Below, one piece after another: positions 8,077 to 16,044 of a DNA stretch of 64,000 nt (its first letter is position 1; each line of letters begins with the position of its first letter). Source of the stretch: a virus; the IMG/VR virus record IMGVR_UViG_3300037156_000148, positions 1-64,000 of that record. One strand, given 5' to 3'. The notes under the pieces were generated by a model. The model was given only the letters and a program-made list of their open reading frames with translations. It did no database searches and had not been told where the DNA came from. Position numbers and translations under genes: made by a program.

Positions 8077-8796
8077 TTATAACCATTTATTTTCAGCTAA
8101 CCGTTTGTCTTCTTCTTTCTTCCCTGCTTTGATTTTCTTCAAAGCCTCCTCACGCTTGATATTATCGCGTTGCTGTTCATTATACCGCTCCTGTACTTGA
8201 AGGGATAGCTTTTTTAATTCCTCCCCCTGTTCTAAAAGAGCCTCAACATAACCTAAAGGTATATCAATTCCAGTCTCTAGTATGCTCTTCATTGATGGCT
8301 TGGCATCATCGAACCTATATACTAGCGTCACCTCTACCCTGTCGGATTTATCAATTTGACGCTGATGGAACAGCACCTTATCATTCAGTTTGTACAACCC
8401 GTTCTTTATCTTGATTATTAATCCCTTACGAGCAACCAGTCTGCCAAATAGCTGTGATACCGTACCTCTCGTCAATCCTGATGCCTTAGAAACGTGGCTA
8501 ACACTATCATTCGTCCATACAAATTGAGATTTATACTTATATAGGCTTGTCAGTGCTAAAAGTATTAATATTTGCCCATCACTTAACCCAAACGCTTCTC
8601 GTATGTTTTTAAGGTGGACAAACAAAAAATCCATCCTGTCTATGCCCTTAACCATCCTGCCCCTTTGTACGGTACTTGTTAAATCTTCTCTGTCCGTATT
8701 ATCTTGTACCTCTGGTGTGAAATTCCAATCCACCCGCTTACGAGACTGTTCAGATGTTTTTAATCTCTTTTTTATTTTATCATTTTCGTATGCCAT
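8077..8796 (-). CDS. Winged-helix DNA-binding protein
   Basis: This 239-residue protein has a MarR/replication-initiator-like winged helix at about residues 70-140 (DGQILILLALTSLYKYKSQFVWTNDSVSHVSK, then TRGTVSQLFGRLVARKGLIIKIKNGLYKLN). A long charged C-terminal helix follows (EELKKLSLQVQERYNEQQRDNIKREEALKK). Role as regulator or replication initiator cannot be decided. Its TAA stop overlaps the right target duplication of the RM cassette. The promoter is divergent from the 8876 gene. Confidence 0.65.
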   Translation of the reverse strand: MAYENDKIKKRLKTSEQSRKRVDWNFTPEVQDNTDREDLTSTVQRGRMVKGIDRMDFLFVHLKNIREAFGLSDGQILILLALTSLYKYKSQFVWTNDSVSHVSKASGLTRGTVSQLFGRLVARKGLIIKIKNGLYKLNDKVLFHQRQIDKSDRVEVTLVYRFDDAKPSMKSILETGIDIPLGYVEALLEQGEELKKLSLQVQERYNEQQRDNIKREEALKKIKAGKKEEDKRLAENKWL

Positions 8797-8824
8797 TATA
8801 TGTCTATATCTAATTTACCGTACA

Positions 8825-8854
8825 CAAATGTACCTTTTTATTTGGAAACTCAAA
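8825..8854 (-). promoter_or_regulatory. Promoter TTTG-N18-TACATTTG for the winged-helix gene
   Basis: Minus-strand TTTG at 8851-8854 and TACATTTG at 8825-8832, with 18 nt between. It overlaps the divergent plus-strand promoter. Confidence 0.7.
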
Positions 8855-8871
8855 AATATTTAGTAGGTTTG
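8841..8871 (+). promoter_or_regulatory. Promoter TTTG-N19-TAGGTTTG, leaderless start
   Basis: TTTG at 8841-8844 and TAGGTTTG at 8864-8871 with 19 nt between: a perfect Bacteroidetes promoter. The ATG of the next gene follows 4 nt later. Confidence 0.75.
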
Positions 8872-8875
8872 GGAA

Positions 8876-9151
8876 ATGAAACAAAGCACTAAATTAAACT
8901 GGAACGATTGGAAAACCTTTTGGCTGTCACACTGGAAGATGGTACGCAATTACTTTATCTACTTGTGGTATAACCTAAAGACTTCGGGCGCAGCCTTTGT
9001 AATTGTAATAGGGCATAATGTTTTTCAAAGGGGAGACACATTGAATGTGGGACTGCCATCACAAATTATAGTTCTAAAGAATCTTGGAGAAGATAATCAA
9101 GGTCATTACTCATTGATAGTCAAACTATACCAACATGAAAAAATTACTTAA
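8876..9151 (+). CDS. Hypothetical protein, 91 aa, leaderless
   Basis: A Trp-rich N-terminus (LNWNDWKTFWLSHWKMVRNYF) is followed by a short hydrophobic stretch and a beta-rich tail. It may associate peripherally with membrane. It is first gene of a plus-strand set, and its ATG is 4 nt after the promoter -7 box. Confidence 0.55.
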   Translation: MKQSTKLNWNDWKTFWLSHWKMVRNYFIYLWYNLKTSGAAFVIVIGHNVFQRGDTLNVGLPSQIIVLKNLGEDNQGHYSLIVKLYQHEKIT

Positions 9152-9338
9152 CAACATCAAAACTTGGTGGAAGCACTACCTCGATCTCCGGCATCACGGG
9201 GTCAATCCGCATAGGAAGCTATACACTAATAATGGTATCATTACAATACCTAAAGGTAGACACACAATAAAACTACCTTCACACTGGGCTTCCTTTGATA
9301 ACGACATCCACCAAGACGAACAACATCAAATCAATTAG
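9135..9338 (+). CDS. Hypothetical protein, 67 aa
   Basis: Basic, His- and Trp-containing small protein (MKKLLNNIKTWWKHYLDLRHHG). It overlaps the previous gene by 17 nt; unknown. Confidence 0.5.
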   Translation: MKKLLNNIKTWWKHYLDLRHHGVNPHRKLYTNNGIITIPKGRHTIKLPSHWASFDNDIHQDEQHQIN

Positions 9339-9340
9339 TT

Positions 9341-9613
9341 ATGAAAGTAATGAGCCTTAGTATAAATAGAGGAAAGGATGTTTGTGTTGGAATCAGAATA
9401 CGAGCATATGATGCAATATCGGGTGAAGTGGTAGGGGAGTTTGATAGTGCGACTAAAGCAGCAAATAGTTTATTTATTCATAGATGTAGCATTGGTTCTA
9501 TTATAAGAAATGCTACTCAAATGGCTAAATTACAAAAAAATGGGAAAGGTAGAATGAAGGGGATAACGTCTTACAAAACTGGACTTAAATATAATTTCTC
9601 CATAATCAATTAG
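9341..9613 (+). CDS. NUMOD1-like DNA-binding repeat protein
   Basis: This 90-residue protein contains IRAYDAISGEVVGEFDSATK then AANSLFIHRCSIGSII. The pattern recalls the NUMOD1 modules found next to homing-endonuclease domains (a beta hairpin with G-x-F, then a helix-turn-helix with S.I). No nuclease domain (GIY-YIG, HNH) is present, so it may be an orphan DNA-binding module. It follows the previous gene by 2 nt. Confidence 0.5.
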   Translation: MKVMSLSINRGKDVCVGIRIRAYDAISGEVVGEFDSATKAANSLFIHRCSIGSIIRNATQMAKLQKNGKGRMKGITSYKTGLKYNFSIIN

Positions 9614-9708
9614 CCAACACCCCCTCAAATACAATATAATCCCTTGATCTATACCCGTTAAATAGCTAACAACTCCCCGTATAACCGGCCCCATATCCAA
9701 AATAAATA

Positions 9709-9731
9709 GGCAATGATATATCAATTTACAC
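9709..9731 (+). repeat. Solo IS1595-type terminal repeat
   Basis: GGCAATGATATATCAATTTA then CAC, 21 of 23 positions as in the 12913 end. No partner with matching 8-bp flank (aataaata) is visible, so it may be a remnant of an earlier insertion. Confidence 0.6.
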
Positions 9732-9791
9732 TAGATAACTTATTAAAATAATCATACATTAGCTTTATTATTAAACCATAAATTATATATC

Positions 9792-10007
9792 ATGGCAAAC
9801 GAATTATTTAAGGAAGGAGATAGGCTAAGAATGAAAGATAGTGTTACACATGCTCAAAACTCACGAGCGGAAGATGTGAGAGATCAGACATTGCTATTTG
9901 TTCATTATAGCAATAACATCAGCGATCCTAAAATGGTAGGATGTAGAATAGAAAATGGAGGTGGTGGAATTTTTACTTTCGCCGAAAATCAACTTGAAAA
10001 AATATAG
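9792..10007 (+). CDS. Hypothetical protein, 71 aa
   Basis: Starts MANELFKEGDRLRMKDSVTH, and looks like a small SH3-like barrel or cargo gene (short beta strands: GDRLRMKD, LLFVHYS, GCRIENGGGGIFTF). It is followed by a strong terminator. It lies just inside the solo terminal repeat at 9709. Confidence 0.55.
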   Translation: MANELFKEGDRLRMKDSVTHAQNSRAEDVRDQTLLFVHYSNNISDPKMVGCRIENGGGGIFTFAENQLEKI

Positions 10008-10015
10008 CCTTATTT

Positions 10016-10045
10016 ATAGCCCTCTCCAAAAGAGAGGGCTATTTT
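10016..10045 (+). terminator. Rho-independent terminator
   Basis: Perfect 11-bp stem ATAGCCCTCTC/GAGAGGGCTAT (10016-10026 with 10032-10042), then TTT. Confidence 0.8.
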
Positions 10046-10047
10046 CC

Positions 10048-10251
10048 TATTTGCCTTTTGCACCTGTCATGTCAGTCCATTGCTTTATAGTAAGCCCCCT
10101 TTCCTGTACAGCTTTTAGTACGGCGCTCATTTGAGCGCCATCATATTTCTTATTATATTTTTTCTCCCAAGCATCTAGAAGGCAAATCACCGTAATATCT
10201 TATCAAATTCGTCCTGTTACCGCCCTTGTTGAAGTAGATAGACTCGATCAT
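10048..10251 (-). pseudogene. Frameshifted small gene
   Basis: An ATG at 10251, 4 nt after a TACCTTTG box (10256-10263), opens a frame MIESIYFNKGGNRTNLIRYY that stops after 32 residues. A second frame continues as LDAWEKKYNKKYDGAQMSAV and ends ...MTGAKGK at about 10048. The two pieces look like one roughly 70-residue protein split by an indel near 10190. Confidence 0.45.
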
Positions 10252-10263
10252 GAGGCAAAGGTA

Positions 10264-10873
10264 ATATTTCATACAACACACCGTACCGACAGCGTACAAG
10301 GCCTAATTATACAAACATACCACCTACCGCTACTGACTGAAATTTCATAAGTGTAAGAGTGTGTTGCCTGGTGGTGGGGGGGGGGCTTGTGAGGGGCGTT
10401 CCGGGATCTACCGGGTGCCTTCCAAAAAAGGAATTTCCCGCAAAAGATTTAATAGATGGTCAAATACCTACCGTGTAAAGTCGGGGAGTATATGTCTAAC
10501 TGGTCTATGGTCTGCACAATGTGGCTAAATGTAACGTATCTAAGGCGTGAGGGGAGAACTATATCAAGCCAATGGATTGTGTCATCTAGGGTTAAAGTGT
10601 CTTAGATTGGCTGTGAATGATTAAACTATGATAGATAGCACTGCGTATTTAACATAATAGTATTTTTATGTTACAATTTGACTATTGATTATCAATACTA
10701 ATGTGAATAGTTATAAAGTGTTGACAGTTTGGCAGACTAATGAGGATTGAAACTATCTTAATCAAGACATTGAATATCATTCGATTAACCCTATTATTGT
10801 CTTATAAGCCTATTTGAAGTCGTTTTAAACTCGATGGATGGATTTGAACTAGGGGAATGTGGGGAGGATTGCC
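10264..10873. other. Gene-free stretch with a G10 tract
   Basis: No credible ORF on either strand. It contains a run of ten G at 10376-10385, which stands out in this AT-rich DNA. Nothing else recognisable. Confidence 0.5.
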
Positions 10874-11350
10874 TTAAATGTACTTTAGATTGGATGGATA
10901 CTTACTTACTCTTGATCCATGAAACAGGCAAACGGGGTTAATATGATAGGTGCCGGAGATTGAACTACTACATATAAGGGATGATTGCAGCAGTTCTTTT
11001 ATCCCTCTTTGATATGTTCGTTTGGTTACGATTGCCTTTTTGCAATACAAATCTACATTGATGTGAATATTATCATGACCGGCCTGCAATGAGTATCCAA
11101 TCCAGATCCATAAGCTCAAAGCGGAACCGGTGAGCCGCATTACGGTATCCCGAACGCGAGTATTATTAAATACCTTGTGATAATCATCTGCATCAAGCCA
11201 GACCTCTTTAGGAGCTAAAATTGGCGACAAAATTGTCCCAACGTTCACAAGTTCTTTAGTAGGTGGAAGCATCCTAACAGGAACCTCAAATCTACTGTTA
11301 GCAAAGGGATTAGCCTCTTTTGGACCCGATTTTATTGGTATGTCTTTCAT
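10874..11350 (-). CDS. RepL-like winged-helix replication protein
   Basis: This 158-residue protein has a winged helix at about residues 70-130 (SALSLWIWIGYSLQAGHDNI, TKRTYQRGIKELLQSSLICS). It ends in a GTYHINPVCLFHGSRVSKY motif, close to the YxxNPxxxFxGxR signature of RepL-type plasmid initiators. It stands alone in the accessory region and could come from a plasmid or satellite. Confidence 0.55.
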   Translation of the reverse strand: MKDIPIKSGPKEANPFANSRFEVPVRMLPPTKELVNVGTILSPILAPKEVWLDADDYHKVFNNTRVRDTVMRLTGSALSLWIWIGYSLQAGHDNIHINVDLYCKKAIVTKRTYQRGIKELLQSSLICSSSISGTYHINPVCLFHGSRVSKYPSNLKYI

Positions 11351-11798
11351 TTGGCAAATATACTACAAATAATAGCAATAACGACATTGATGTCATTATA
11401 ATTATTAATCATAAATAAGCCACACAAAGCGTTTAAGGGCCAATTTAACAAATAAAGAATTGTGATTGTATTATATAAGCACTATTTTTATTCAAGGAAA
11501 GCACACGCATTAGCGAGGGGGGTTATACAGTCATTCGCCTATCATTTACCTTGTGATATTTTGATAGTCCCGATTTTGTGGTCTTTTTTAAGCTGTTTAA
11601 GGCAGTTCATTATCTTCCTTGTGGATTGGTCATTTATTGGGAGTTATGACCTTGTGAGAGAGATTTAAGGCTATTTCTTGGGGTTATATAGATTTTATTG
11701 TGGTGGATGTGCTGGATCTGCGAGATTTGGAGCTATGGAGTAGGTTAATGAGGTCTTATGATTGTTTCCGCTTCGCTCCAACTTAACCGGCTACGCCT
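11351..11798. other. Gene-free stretch
   Basis: Only poor ORFs occur here; a 68-codon plus-strand frame at 11462 has no promoter or neighbour support. It probably contains the RepL promoter and the 3' end of the 12166/11990 operon. Confidence 0.4.
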
Positions 11799-11990
11799 TT
11801 AAGGATTAAAAAAAACTGCAAATGTTTGATCCCATCCAGGCAGCTTTATACATAGCGCTTTTCGTCTTTGGCTTAGTCTCTGTCTATCCTTTTCAGACAA
11901 TTGCAAATGATTTGTGACCGACAATTTTAGATTTATCTCATTAATTTCGGCGTGTCTTTTGTCCTCTTTGATTGCTTCCTGGTCTGTCAT
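11799..11990 (-). CDS. Hypothetical protein, 63 aa
   Basis: Helical charged protein (MTDQEAIKEDKRHAEINEIN). Its start overlaps the preceding stop as ATGA, so it is in an operon with the 59-aa gene. It may be the partner of a small DNA-binding protein; unknown. Confidence 0.5.
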   Translation of the reverse strand: MTDQEAIKEDKRHAEINEINLKLSVTNHLQLSEKDRQRLSQRRKALCIKLPGWDQTFAVFFNP

Positions 11991-12166
11991 AACGTGGCTT
12001 TCAGGTCTTTAATCATGAGATCATTTATATACTTCGTAGGACTAGCTTTGCCGTCCTTATTGGTATGCTTTAATTCCTTACAACGCTGTATTAGCAAGGC
12101 TTTCAAGGCTATTGGTAAGCGTCCTGATACTGCGTAATATTCTTTATTTTCTTTTAATCGTGCCAT
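11987..12166 (-). CDS. Small DNA-binding-like protein, 59 aa
   Basis: Starts MARLKENKEYYAVSGRLPIA and continues ...TKYINDLMIKDLKATL, the layout of short ribbon-helix-helix-type proteins, though not clear-cut. Overlap with the next gene is ATGA, and the pair could be a toxin-antitoxin-like or regulatory unit (inference). Confidence 0.5.
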   Translation of the reverse strand: MARLKENKEYYAVSGRLPIALKALLIQRCKELKHTNKDGKASPTKYINDLMIKDLKATL

Positions 12167-12194
12167 TATTGCATTATTTAGTTAGTGCGAATGT

Positions 12195-12226
12195 ACTATT
12201 TATTAATTAATTCGCAAAGGTTAATT
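12195..12226 (-). promoter_or_regulatory. Promoter TTTG-N19-TACATTCG
   Basis: On the minus strand CCTTTG is followed after 19 nt by TACATTCG (one mismatch to TAnnTTTG), just upstream of the 12166 gene. Confidence 0.5.
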
Positions 12227-12236
12227 ATTTAATTCA

Positions 12237-12260
12237 GGTAATGATATACAAATTTACACC
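12237..12260 (+). repeat. Degenerate solo IS1595-type terminal repeat
   Basis: GGTAATGATATACAAATTTA then CACC; related to the 9709 and 12913 ends but more diverged. Left 8-bp flank ttaattca has no partner. Confidence 0.55.
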
Positions 12261-12270
12261 GAATGCCTGA

Positions 12271-12296
12271 AATAAAAAGCCCTACTGTTAGTAGGG
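12271..12296 (-). terminator. Terminator after the P63C-like fragment
   Basis: Stem CCCTACT/AGTAGGG (12280-12286 with 12290-12296), then CTTTTTATTT on the minus strand. Confidence 0.7.
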
Positions 12297-12466
12297 ACTT
12301 CGATACTCGATTATCTAAAATCTATTCTCTTTGTCTTTAATACTAGCAGTAGGACTGCAATAATTATTACCGTTGTCATCGCTGATTTGGGTTTTATTAT
12401 TTTCAATAGCAAGCAAGCCTTTCGGGTTGTCCATTGCATTGTAAATATATTAAAATCTGTCGGTTA

Positions 12467-12912
12467 TTATTTGTTCTTCTTTTTAGAACTCGTTCCCTTA
12501 TTAGCTTTCTTGGGTTTCGCATCAGGGTCAACATCCTTATTCTTTGGTGGTTTTGGCACATCAAGCATTCCCTTTAGTAGCGTATCAAAGGGCTTTTCTT
12601 CTTTTGGAGTATCTTCTTTTTTGACCTCTTTAACTTCTTTGTCAGGCTCTATATCATTTACCGTTAGTTCAAGTTGACCATGTTTCCGCTGGTTCATTTT
12701 ATTGAAATTCTCTAAAAACTGTTTCCAGTTATCTGAGAAACGCATGATAGCTATAACCTGATTTAGTTGCGCCGACAAGTGCGGGTTGCCTGTATCGGGT
12801 GTTAGGCTCTGAAAAAAACGCGCTGTATAATTACCAGCTTTGCTTTTCGGGGTTTTCTTCTTTAATTCCTCAAGAACACCTTTTGGTAATTGCCGATATA
12901 TAACATTGTTTG
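12467..12912 (-). pseudogene. P63C-domain protein, 5'-truncated
   Basis: The minus frame is open from the edge of the repeat at 12913. It reads NNVIYRQLPKGVLEELKKKT ... ARFFQSLTPDTGNPHLSAQL then NQVIAIMRFSDNWKQFLENF. This matches the pattern of the P63C domain (LPPGVLEEL, LT.D.GHP.L, VI.LMR.S.NW..F). A Lys/Glu/Pro-rich tail follows. No start codon survives, because the left end of the 12913-17049 element replaces the upstream part. The N-terminal portion is not found beyond 17049. Confidence 0.6.
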
Positions 12913-12936
12913 GGCAATGATATATTTATTTACACC
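12913..12936 (+). repeat. Terminal inverted repeat, left end of the 4.1-kb element
   Basis: Begins GGCAATGATATATTTATTTA; 23 of 23 positions identical to the right end at 17027-17049 in inverse orientation. Confidence 0.85.
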
Positions 12937-13027
12937 TCAGTCCAGTAAAAATACCATAAATTCTTGGGTGGGGATAAAATGTTAATCAAATAAATTCGTT
13001 TCTATTTCCCGTTTCCTACTTTTAAAG

Positions 13028-14248
13028 ATGCTAAGAAATACAGCCGAATATGATGTGCTCACAAATGAAGAAAGGAGCATTACGATTTATAAGGAAAACA
13101 ACACCCCAACCGATTCTTCAAAAGTAACAGCCAAAACACCCCTTTCTGAATTGAATCTAAATTGGTCAGAAAAGGATTTGCCAGAAAGAAATAGAACAAA
13201 GCACGTTCACAGGCTACACCCGTATTTGGGAAAATATATTCCTCAACTTGTTGAAATATTTTTGAGGAAATACTTTAAACCAGGTCAAACAGTCCTTGAC
13301 CCGTTTAGCGGTTCAGGAACAACGCTTGTTCAGGCCCAGGAGCTTGGCATCAACAGTGTGGGCTTTGACATTTCAGAATTCAATGTAAAATTAGGAGAGG
13401 TAAAAACAGCGGATTATAATATTCCTCTTTTAAAAACAGAAATAGCGGATATACTTAAACAAATGGAGGGTAATTTGTTTTCCGGTAATGTCGATGTAGA
13501 CAAACTGGTAAAAGAAAGCAACGATTATTTGCGCCAATGGTTTGCGCCAGAAGCGCTTCGGCAGCTACTTCTGTTTAGACATTTATTAGAAAACTATACA
13601 TATAAAGACCTTTATAGAATTATCTTATCCCGATCAGCCAGATCGTCAAGATTAGTTACTCATTTCGATTTAGACTTCCCAAAAAAGCCCCAAATAGACC
13701 CATACCACTGTTATAAGCATTCGAGAATGTGTCAGCCCACAACCGAGTCTATTCAATTTTTAATAAGGTACTCATTAGACACAGTAAAACGAATTGAAGA
13801 ATTTTCAAAACTAAAAACTAAAGCTACCGTATCGGTTCGGCATGTTGATAGTAGATACGGTGATCCGGGGCAAGTGGACGGAATAATTACATCTCCCCCT
13901 TATGTGGGATTGATTGACTATCACGAACAACATACATATGCCTATAATTTATTGGGGTTAAAAGATAATTCAGAAAGCGAAATAGGGCCTGCCAAAAAAG
14001 GGTCAAGTATAAAAGCAAAAGAGGACTATAAAGCAGCTATGGCCCAAGTTTTCCTAAATACAAGTAAGCATGTAAAGGAGAAAGGGAAAATAATTGTTGT
14101 AGCTGGTGATAGAAATAATCTATATCCTGAAATTGGAGAAAGAGCAAATCTTCGATTAGATGCTAAAGTTGAAAGGCATGTTAATAGAAGAACAGGAAGA
14201 CGCTCTACTCCATTTTTTGAAACGGTTTTTATCTTCACCAAAAAATAA
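13028..14248 (+). CDS. Beta-class DNA methyltransferase (N4-C or N6-A)
   Basis: This 406-residue protein has motif I (LDPFSGSGTTLVQAQELG) at about residue 95. It has motif IV as TSPPYVGLIDYHEQH at about residue 295. The SPPY form is typical of N4-cytosine methyltransferases and some N6-adenine enzymes. The N-terminal segment RLHPYLGKYIPQLVEIFLRKYF resembles the front of type II modification enzymes of this class. The restriction partner follows after 12 nt, so this is a type II RM operon. Confidence 0.8.
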   Translation: MLRNTAEYDVLTNEERSITIYKENNTPTDSSKVTAKTPLSELNLNWSEKDLPERNRTKHVHRLHPYLGKYIPQLVEIFLRKYFKPGQTVLDPFSGSGTTLVQAQELGINSVGFDISEFNVKLGEVKTADYNIPLLKTEIADILKQMEGNLFSGNVDVDKLVKESNDYLRQWFAPEALRQLLLFRHLLENYTYKDLYRIILSRSARSSRLVTHFDLDFPKKPQIDPYHCYKHSRMCQPTTESIQFLIRYSLDTVKRIEEFSKLKTKATVSVRHVDSRYGDPGQVDGIITSPPYVGLIDYHEQHTYAYNLLGLKDNSESEIGPAKKGSSIKAKEDYKAAMAQVFLNTSKHVKEKGKIIVVAGDRNNLYPEIGERANLRLDAKVERHVNRRTGRRSTPFFETVFIFTKK

Positions 14249-14260
14249 TTCTCTCTTTAA

Positions 14261-15091
14261 ATGGCTAACGAAAATGTTGCTGAAGGGATAAAACTGGTTG
14301 TTCAAACTATGATGGACAGGGTTATGAATAACGTCCTTAATGTAGACCCCTTTCTGCCGGACGTACACAAAGCGAATAAACCATTATACGCTGCTCTTGT
14401 CCCTGATGAAATATTTAAAGGTTCTCATTTTGAAAGAAGGTTTGTTACTCCCTTTGGTGGTGTTTGGGAAAAACTTGCCAAAGTAGTGGCCACAGAAGCA
14501 TTAGGTAAATGTGAATTAGGTTTTATGATTCACGGGAATGTAGGCATGGAAAGGCTTAGAAGGATAAGCGAGGTTTTAAATAACCTTGAACATTCAACAA
14601 AAGGAAAAGATAGAATACATCCTGAATGGGAAAGGGAACTTAACTATATTTTAGAGGGCGGTGGAGAAATGATACCCGTTCATGTTATATGTGATGTGTA
14701 TGTGGAAGATGTGAAGAACAATTTGAAATACTCTTTTGAGCTAAAAGCACCTTTGCCAAATAGCGATCAAACCAAAGTAAGCAAAGAGAAGATTTTCAAG
14801 TTATATGCAATGGAGCCACGAATTATTAACGAGGCGTATTATGCTCTGCCATATAATCCATACGGTAAAAGAGAAAATTATGAGTGGTCTTTCCCGGCCA
14901 GGTGGTTCAATATGAAAAAAGACCCGTCCGTATTGATAGGGGATGAATTTTGGGATAAAATTGGCGGGAATGGAACCTATCAACTGTTTATCTCTGAGAT
15001 CAACAAATTAGGGTTGGACTACCGAGAAAGAATTTATAGAGAGTATTTAGGAATTGAACCGCCAGAGGGATTTGATGATATAAAAATATAG
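14261..15091 (+). CDS. TdeIII-like type II restriction endonuclease
   Basis: This 276-residue protein has a PD-(D/E)xK core: Asp in VICDVYVEDVKNN, then SFELKAPLPNSDQTKVSKEK. Together these are characteristic of the TdeIII family, whose prototype cuts GGNCC. Length and placement next to a methyltransferase agree. The recognition sequence of this copy is inferred only from the family name. Confidence 0.7.
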   Translation: MANENVAEGIKLVVQTMMDRVMNNVLNVDPFLPDVHKANKPLYAALVPDEIFKGSHFERRFVTPFGGVWEKLAKVVATEALGKCELGFMIHGNVGMERLRRISEVLNNLEHSTKGKDRIHPEWERELNYILEGGGEMIPVHVICDVYVEDVKNNLKYSFELKAPLPNSDQTKVSKEKIFKLYAMEPRIINEAYYALPYNPYGKRENYEWSFPARWFNMKKDPSVLIGDEFWDKIGGNGTYQLFISEINKLGLDYRERIYREYLGIEPPEGFDDIKI

Positions 15092-15096
15092 ATCAA

Positions 15097-16044
15097 TCAT
15101 TGTTTATCTTTTCTGGGTGGTGGTGTGTTTAATAGTATTGTCAACTTTTGGTCGAAGGTAGGTTCATTTTTTTTTTGATTGCTTTGATAGTCTACAAAAG
15201 TAGAGTGCGTTTCTTTCTTTAATGTTTTAATAGTATCAAGTGAATCCAATGTTTTCCTTTGGTCTACAACAGTCTCTCGAAGAATTTTAAAACGTTCTTT
15301 TTTAGGTAATCCATTTTTTATCAAAATAGAATTTAAACTCTCTAAATTAGACAAGATAGCTAATTCATTTATGCTTGCCATATCTCTTAAATTCTCACCG
15401 TTTAAGGCCCTATCTGGATATGTTTCTCTCCATCGTTTAGCGGTAATACCAAATAAGGCAATATTCAAAAGGTCAACTTCATCAGCGTACAATAACCATT
15501 CTTTCGCCTGAGTATATCCCGCTTTGGGAACGATATAATTTTTCACAGCCTCAGTATGGATGTAATGATTTGCTTTACTAAGTATTCTTTTTACATTCCA
15601 CTCTAACCCGTATTGATTGCTTTCTATCTCTTTAAGACGCTGGTACTCTTTAACGATGTATAGCTTAAATATAGGGCTTATGGCTGCCCCAAATTCAAAT
15701 GCTATATCTTTGTGGGCATAAGTGCCGCCTGTTTTCCCCAATTTTGAATAAATACCTATTGCTTTCGTGGCTTCAACCCAAGTGCTTACGCTCATTGTAA
15801 ATGTCGGTAAACCAGCCTCTTTTCTAAAGTGGTCAAATTCGACCACTTTAAAATTCGGGTTATAAATAGTCTCCCAAGTACCTAAAAACTCAATAGTCCC
15901 CCTCCCCCTTATCCAGTTTTTAATTACATCTGCCGCCCGTGCATCTGCTCCTTTTGCCTTTACCATATCCGTAAGGCAGATAAAATCATTTTCAATATTT
16001 ATCTCTGTACCTTGTACAACTATTTTAGTTAATTTACTGTTCAT
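15097..16044 (-). CDS. KilA-N domain protein
   Basis: This 315-residue protein has an N-terminal KilA-N-like DNA-binding region at about residues 5-145 (ICLTDMVKAKG, VIKNWIRGRGTIEFLGTWE, VSTWVEATKAIGIYSKLGKT then GGTYAHKDIAFEFGAAISP). A helical C-terminal half of unknown role follows. It starts 11 nt inside the transposase 3' end, so the two share a transcript. As element cargo it could regulate the RM genes or the transposase (inference). Confidence 0.7.
   Translation of the reverse strand: MNSKLTKIVVQGTEINIENDFICLTDMVKAKGADARAADVIKNWIRGRGTIEFLGTWETIYNPNFKVVEFDHFRKEAGLPTFTMSVSTWVEATKAIGIYSKLGKTGGTYAHKDIAFEFGAAISPIFKLYIVKEYQRLKEIESNQYGLEWNVKRILSKANHYIHTEAVKNYIVPKAGYTQAKEWLLYADEVDLLNIALFGITAKRWRETYPDRALNGENLRDMASINELAILSNLESLNSILIKNGLPKKERFKILRETVVDQRKTLDSLDTIKTLKKETHSTFVDYQSNQKKNEPTFDQKLTILLNTPPPRKDKQ

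Larger units (their letters stand above)
5463..8079. mobile_element. Non-autonomous RM cassette with IS1595-type ends and 8-bp target duplication
   Basis: The element is 5471-8071. Left end (+): GGCAATGATATATTTTAGTG; right end (read on -): GGCAATGATATATTTGGATG, continuing TACC and TACA. Both ends face inward. The 8 bp immediately outside are identical, ataattta at 5463-5470 and at 8072-8079. That is the duplication length known for the IS1595 family. Cargo is a single-chain R-M-S enzyme plus a 54-aa ORF; no transposase is present, so movement would need one in trans (a candidate is at 16034-16960). The insertion sits exactly at the stop codon of the winged-helix gene and leaves it intact. Confidence 0.85.

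Noticed and set aside
11462-11668. 68-codon plus-strand frame
   Set aside because: Hydrophobic but no promoter box, RBS or overlap with neighbours.
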